NCBI GenBank assembly: GCA_023101885.1
Contig: JALPQD010000102.1
Coordinates: forward strand, 2,850,971-2,914,970
Direction: 5' to 3'
Source: Typhlomys cinereus
Taxonomy: Eukaryota > Chordata > Mammalia > Rodentia > Platacanthomyidae
DNA length: 64,000 nucleotides
Shown one piece after another: positions 59,326 to 64,000 of this stretch; position 1 is the stretch's first letter, and every line of letters begins with the position of its first letter. The notes under the pieces were generated by a model, which saw only the letters and a list, made by a program, of their open reading frames with translations, was not told the DNA's origin and did no database searches. Position numbers and translations under genes: made by a program.

Positions 59326-61800
59326 CTTCATGAAATTTCTAAACCAAGCAAATTTCTACAGCTTTCTCTTATCTAGGACCAAGTAGAAGTTCAGAACCTG
59401 GGAAGCTTTCAGAGACAAGCATCTATCCTTCCTCTTGACTTTTCAGACATGGGTTAAGAAAGTGGTGTCCTAGATGCAAATCTGCAGCTACTCAGAATGT
59501 TGTGTAGGATAAGTACTGTTCAGCAGGTTTCATGTAGGCTGGTTCTGTTCATTGTATGGAGACAGCTTTAACTATGGACAGCTTTGCTTGACTTGCCAGA
59601 TGAGAGTCTGACAGAGTCCAGGCACGTTGGATGCGCTGTGTGCTGACAAACAACTTGATAAATGGCCCCCATGAAGAGGGTGCTGGTGGATGGGAGAAGG
59701 ACCAGCTCTTTCCTTAGACATATTTGAGACATAAAGTTAAGGGATGAAAAGTGATTCTTGAGTGTATGACCTTTCAAATACACATTTAAGTTAACTAGAA
59801 AGTCTCTCTCTCTTTTATTGTCAAGAGCTGTTTTCTATTTCACTAGGTTTCCACTGTCAGCTGTCATAGAAATTTCATTATAAATGCTGTTAGGAATGAA
59901 TAGTGTTGTATATTATATCAAGCAAATTCATTTTAGTAACAAAGGGGAATATAATTTGCCTATTCCTTATAGCGCTTATTCTTTATCCTCCACGAGATAT
60001 TGGGATCTGAGAAAAATCTGTACCTTGGACTTGGGAAGTAGTTCAATGGTCGAGTGGTTTCCTCTTTAAGCAAACTACTTTCTAGACAACTGACCCCAAA
60101 TTAAGCTTCATGCATAACATTAGGAGATATTCTATGGTTGTTTCAGACCCTAAGTAACTAAAATAACAATAAAATACCAATAGAAACTTAGTAGAAAGAG
60201 CAAAGCAAGAAGGAAAGGAAGATTGAAAAAAGAAGGAAGAAACATTAAAAAAGGAAGCAGGGAGAGAGGGAGGAAAATATCACAGTCTAAAGAGAGCAGG
60301 GAGAAACTCATCATGGGATGGATTTAGAGCCAGAAAATAATGGATTTTGTGAAAGTAAGGCCTTAGGTACTTAGGTACTTAGCAGAAGTAAGGCAAACAG
60401 TTCCTGCTCTCCTGTGTGTGTCTCTGAGAATCCACACTACATGCTTCTAGAGTTTTCCCCTGTTGAAGTCTTTCACAGAGAACCTGTTTCCTATAGTACT
60501 GTTCCTTTCTATTTCCATTCTTGATAGAAATACACAGACCGAGGAGTGCCTTTACCGATTTCCCTTCTTTCATCTACTTGCTCTTAGAGCCATGACAGTT
60601 CTCTCCTGTGGAGTGATGTTTGTAATAACTTGTTAGGAGCACATCTTTTCTACACCTCTAGTGTGTGATCTGGTGCAAAGTAAAAACCCCTCTGGCTCAT
60701 GCTGCTCAACTCAGTGGGATATCTGGCTCCCACACCTATGTGCTTGAAGGTTATGGTACCAGTTCAGAAGAGCCAGGTTTGTATACTTCAACTCCTTTAT
60801 CACAGATACCACCAATGTAGTTTAAATATTAGTAGTGAAAATATTTATATGATAGAAACTTGCAAGACTACACATCAGAGCCTTTTCCCCCATCTGAGAG
60901 CTATTGTTAGCTTGGTTCAACTCTGCTGCGTATAAAATAAGTTGTCAGTAGGATTTTGTCAAGCATAGGAGAGCAATATCCCTTTTCCTTTACCCCAGAC
61001 ACCTGTAGAGGATAGGATGTATGATTATGAAAATCTTTGATCAGCATGTTTTTGCATGAAAGATAACCGTAATAGCTTTTGTTTTTGCAAACAATTTCAT
61101 GCTACAATCTTTACAACTTTTTCTGATTCATTTTCATTTCTCTATTTCTTTCTTGTTCTCTATTTCTCCATCCTTCCCTATTACAGCCTTCTTTTAAACA
61201 ATGATACAGAGAAAGGTGTTTGTTCTTCACTTACAGGATAAAGGAAGGGCACTGGTCTCAGCCACTAGGAAGACAAGTCCGGCATTGTGAAAAGCGTCTT
61301 GAGGGGAGAAGAGGTTGGAGTTGCTAAGTATTCTGGCCTACTCTGGCCTCAGTTTCCCTGTCTGCCAAGATTGTGAATCAAGATCTCTGCTCCAGCAGTT
61401 TCGGTGGTCAGATGAGCTGCATCTACAGAGGACAGACTTGCTCTGGGCAAGGAACAGATTGCAGAGGACTTTCTTTTCCTTCCACATACCTCTTCCTGGA
61501 ACTGATTTTCACTCCCACATTTGCGTGTCTCAGACACACTAGGAACTGATAGCACACAGCCAGATGGAAAAGATGCCTGGAATCTGCATATAAGCAGCTG
61601 GAAATGGTTTTTCCGAAAAGGGCTGAAGGCGCAGTGAAGGATGGGGCAGGCTACAGAAACACTGCCGCGGAGCTCAGTAATGAGCACATCTTGACCAGAT
61701 GGAAGCGGCCACCCAGCCTCTCCCTGGGAAGGGTCAGAGATCATCTACAACTGCTGCTTGTGCCTTTGGGGTGATTTCAGTTTGAGCCCAGCTGGGGAAA

Positions 61801-62181
61801 ATGGATCCCCAGGAAGAGTGGTCATTCAGTGATGAGCGCTGCGTTCCTCTTTACTATAAACAGTCGATGCTCTTGAAGCCCAGCTGCACTGTCCCAATAC
61901 ATTCTGCACCTGGGTGTTTGTTTTTCCTAGCTGAGGAACAGTTGCCTGGCATGCATCAGGACCTCCCATCTGCCTCACAGACACTGCTGGGCTCTGACTG
62001 TGTGTGTCTCTCGCTCAGAATGGGCAGCTCAAACCAAGATCTCAAGATGATGAATGTTCCTGTGGCAGAATCGGATTGTGACAGAACTGAAAATGTACAT
62101 GCTGTCTGTACTCAAGCCTTAGAAATGATCCACTTTTTGCCTGATTACTTAAGGAAGATCTCATCTGCTTTCAGACTTTGA
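61801..62181 (+). CDS. Unassigned 126-codon open frame (doubtful gene)
   Basis: An ATG-initiated frame (context ggaaaATGG, purine at -3 and G at +4) runs 126 codons in non-repeat DNA. The product would start MDPQEEWSFSDE, contain several cysteines and a mildly acidic middle, and end LRKISSAFRL. I see no signal peptide, membrane segment or known domain. The surrounding block (61230-62210) is more GC-rich than its neighbours, and a 131-codon frame lies just upstream on the other strand (61349-61744), so chance is a real possibility. It could be an exon of a long non-coding RNA. Confidence 0.15.
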   Translation: MDPQEEWSFSDERCVPLYYKQSMLLKPSCTVPIHSAPGCLFFLAEEQLPGMHQDLPSASQTLLGSDCVCLSLRMGSSNQDLKMMNVPVAESDCDRTENVHAVCTQALEMIHFLPDYLRKISSAFRL

Positions 62182-62690
62182 GAATTTTGGGCACACTGAA
62201 GTGCTGCTCTGAAAATTTCAAAACATTTTATGTTGATCACTTGGTAAGAAATCCTGAAATTTGCATTATCTAAAAGTGAAAAGGATAACAAGAACTCAAA
62301 AAAAATTTTTTTTCAGATTCCCTTTCTGAAGACCAGAGCAACTTGGGCGCACTCACCCTAATTCAGCAGGCTCCTCTTAGCAATGCTCTCCTGACTTGAG
62401 TTTGCATTTGTACATCACCTGTTCCCAAAAGGAGGCAGCAGAATTTGATTGGGGGGGGTGGAGGGGGAAATTTGCCCTTTCCTCAAACAAGGGAAAGCCA
62501 GAGTGTTTTCTCATCCCCAGAAATGCTGGCTACATAGTACTATATCTTTCTAAGTATATGTTTATCCTCATCATTGGATGAGGCTGAACAAAGCATTGGC
62601 CTCATCTAGAACTAAGAAAAGTATAATGTAAAGCTAATCAAGTTTTGTTGATAATAAGACAGTAGACTTCAAACTCTTTGCTTAATATTG

Positions 62691-62703
62691 CCACTAGGTG
62701 GCA
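62691..62703 (+). promoter_or_regulatory. CTCF-like motif
   Basis: CCACTAGGTGGCA is a close match to the CTCF core consensus, and with its flanks it is nearly palindromic (ttgccactaggtggcaa). It lies about 35 kb upstream of BMP3 in non-repeat DNA. A single motif match; binding is not shown. Confidence 0.4.
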
Positions 62704-62914
62704 AATCCTCTAGAGATGGGCAAGCTGATTCCAAGTCTCCCAAGTTCTCATACAAGGAAAAACGGAAATCTAATGGGGCATCTCCATCCATGACACAGTG
62801 GGTGCTAAGCATGACGAAGTGACCCTCTTTAGTAGTGAAGTTGGTGCTGTTGAGACTCTTCCAGCAGATTTGACATCCATGAGGACATGAGTGACAGAAA
62901 ATCTACTGCTTTTC

Positions 62915-62921
<7 letters not shown>

Positions 62922-63007
<86 letters not shown>
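62922..63007. repeat. Compound (GT)n(GA)n microsatellite
   Basis: About 40 bases of GT pass directly into about 43 bases of GA. Open frames on both strands are artefacts of the repeat. Confidence 0.95.
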
Positions 63008-63013
<6 letters not shown>

Positions 63014-63769
63014 CTCTAAGTACTTTTACTCTTAAAGTAAGAAATGATATGTATCTCATTGTGTCATTTTGATGATGAAATGAAATCACCTCTTAAATAG
63101 TACCAGGGATATTTCAAACTATCAATGAATAAATACTGGTTCAAAACACAAAAGGAAAATTTTAAGTTATAAGAAAAAAGAAAAGATTTTATTAAATAAA
63201 ATAGAAAGTCACATGTAGTTTAAAGTACACTTTTCCAAAAATTTCCATTAAAATGTGCCTATGTGTCTTGAAATACAGTACTGGATAAGACTGAATTAGC
63301 TTTCTAGGTCTTGGATGAAGATTGTGAATTAATGTGAATATGAAGATCCACTCTTGTTAGGTTATTTTTCTTTTAAAGTATTAGGTTTCTTTGGGGATAC
63401 TGTAATTGTAGATGATGGAAAGCAAAGAATAGAATGCTCAATTATTAATCAATATTAAAATATAGATAATTATGTAGTATAAATCCATGTCCCACATTTT
63501 GAATTATTAATTAAATTCATCCCATGCTTGCAATGTTTTCTTGTGCTACACTTAAAAGTCAGGCAACCTGTTTCCAGGACTGTCCAAAATAAGAAGCTTT
63601 TATTCTATCATGAGAAAAGTGATGTAAATGGAAAGAAAGGGCAGATACTCACTTAAAAATGTTCCTCCAAGAAAAGGCCTTAACAGAGGAGGAGGTTGAT
63701 GGATAGCAGTGATCTGAAAGTAAAAGGAAGATACTGTTTACTGCAAGTTTGAATAGAGATGAGAGAGTG

Positions 63770-63887
63770 AAGGCAGTGAGTGGATAGTAAAGCCTGGGAA
63801 ATCCCAGAGCAAAGCAAAAAAGAAGTAGAAGCAAGGCAGGAAGATTCCTGAAGTTATTCTTGGTCCTTCACAGTAATACACGGTGCC

Positions 63888-63922
<35 letters not shown>

Positions 63923-63958
63923 GCACACACGTACACATACACAATAATAATAATAGTA
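63770..63958 (+). mobile_element. tRNA-derived SINE, 5'-truncated, with (TC)n(AC)n tail
   Basis: Lacks the tRNA-like head. It begins in the body ('agcctgggaaatcccagagc', 63791-63810), continues with 'cagtaatacacggtgccctc' and ends in (TC)n, (AC)n and (AAT)n (63889-63958). Confidence 0.75.
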
Positions 63959-64000
63959 AAGAATTTTAGTGAATGTAGCCTGCGTGAATGTACAATGCCA

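Larger units (their letters stand above)
56000..64000. other. Distal upstream intergenic DNA
   Basis: AT-rich DNA with a B4-like SINE (57225-57400), two MIRs (58030-58230, 58595-58790), an antisense SINE (59021-59325), an ID-like fragment (60028-60065), a more GC-rich unique block (61230-62210), a CTCF-like site (62691) and a (GT)n(GA)n tract (62922-63007). Human CFAP299 lies upstream of BMP3, but I see none of its exons here. Confidence 0.6.

Noticed and set aside
1..64000. Exons of the neighbouring genes PRKG2 or CFAP299
   Set aside because: I searched the listed frames for recognisable kinase or CFAP299 segments at both ends and found none. Short exons could still be missed by eye.

Overview
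This is a mammalian nuclear genome window, most likely from a non-murine rodent. Two things point there. The only gene I can identify is bone morphogenetic protein 3 (BMP3), with ordinary vertebrate splice sites. The rest is dominated by tRNA-derived, ID/B4-like SINEs with (AC)n tails, degenerate B1-like SINEs, L1 3' ends with G-rich polypurine tracts, and older MIR and MaLR-type repeats. I cannot fix the family; the CpG-rich SINE subfamily would suit a heteromyid/geomyoid or dipodid rodent, but that is a guess.

BMP3 lies on the minus strand and is complete: exon 1 coding part 27541-27868 (signal peptide and start of the prodomain), a 13.2-kb intron, exon 2 at 13457-14367 (most of the prodomain, both basic cleavage sites and the first half of the mature domain), a 7.1-kb intron, and exon 3 at 6146-6337 (the rest of the cystine-knot domain). 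The parts join in frame to 476 codons plus stop. Exon 1 sits in a CpG island (about 27400-28560) that must hold the promoter. A candidate poly(A) site near 2303 would give a 3' UTR of about 3.85 kb.

The layout is: 1-2280 presumed downstream intergenic DNA; 2281-6145 probable 3' UTR; 6338-13456 and 14368-27540 introns with SINEs, MIRs and microsatellites; 27400-28560 promoter/CpG island; 28561-64000 upstream intergenic DNA. The upstream part is repeat-rich. It carries a 5'-truncated L1 with a perfect 19-bp target duplication (31503-31910), an older L1 3' end in the opposite orientation (to 32872), three copies of a young SINE subfamily within 2.6 kb (34538-37104), an L1 nested in a MaLR-like element (37504-38073), an old antisense L1 (about 49070-49930), and a 2.2-kb L1 with a 5' inversion typical of twin priming (52261-54448).

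I see no second protein-coding gene. The human neighbours CFAP299 and PRKG2 do not appear to reach into the window. No tRNA, rRNA or CRISPR feature is supported, and I find no convincing new biological system. The items most worth a second look are the inverted L1, the nested and paired retroelements, a CTCF-like site at 62691, and an unassigned 126-codon frame at 61801-62181.
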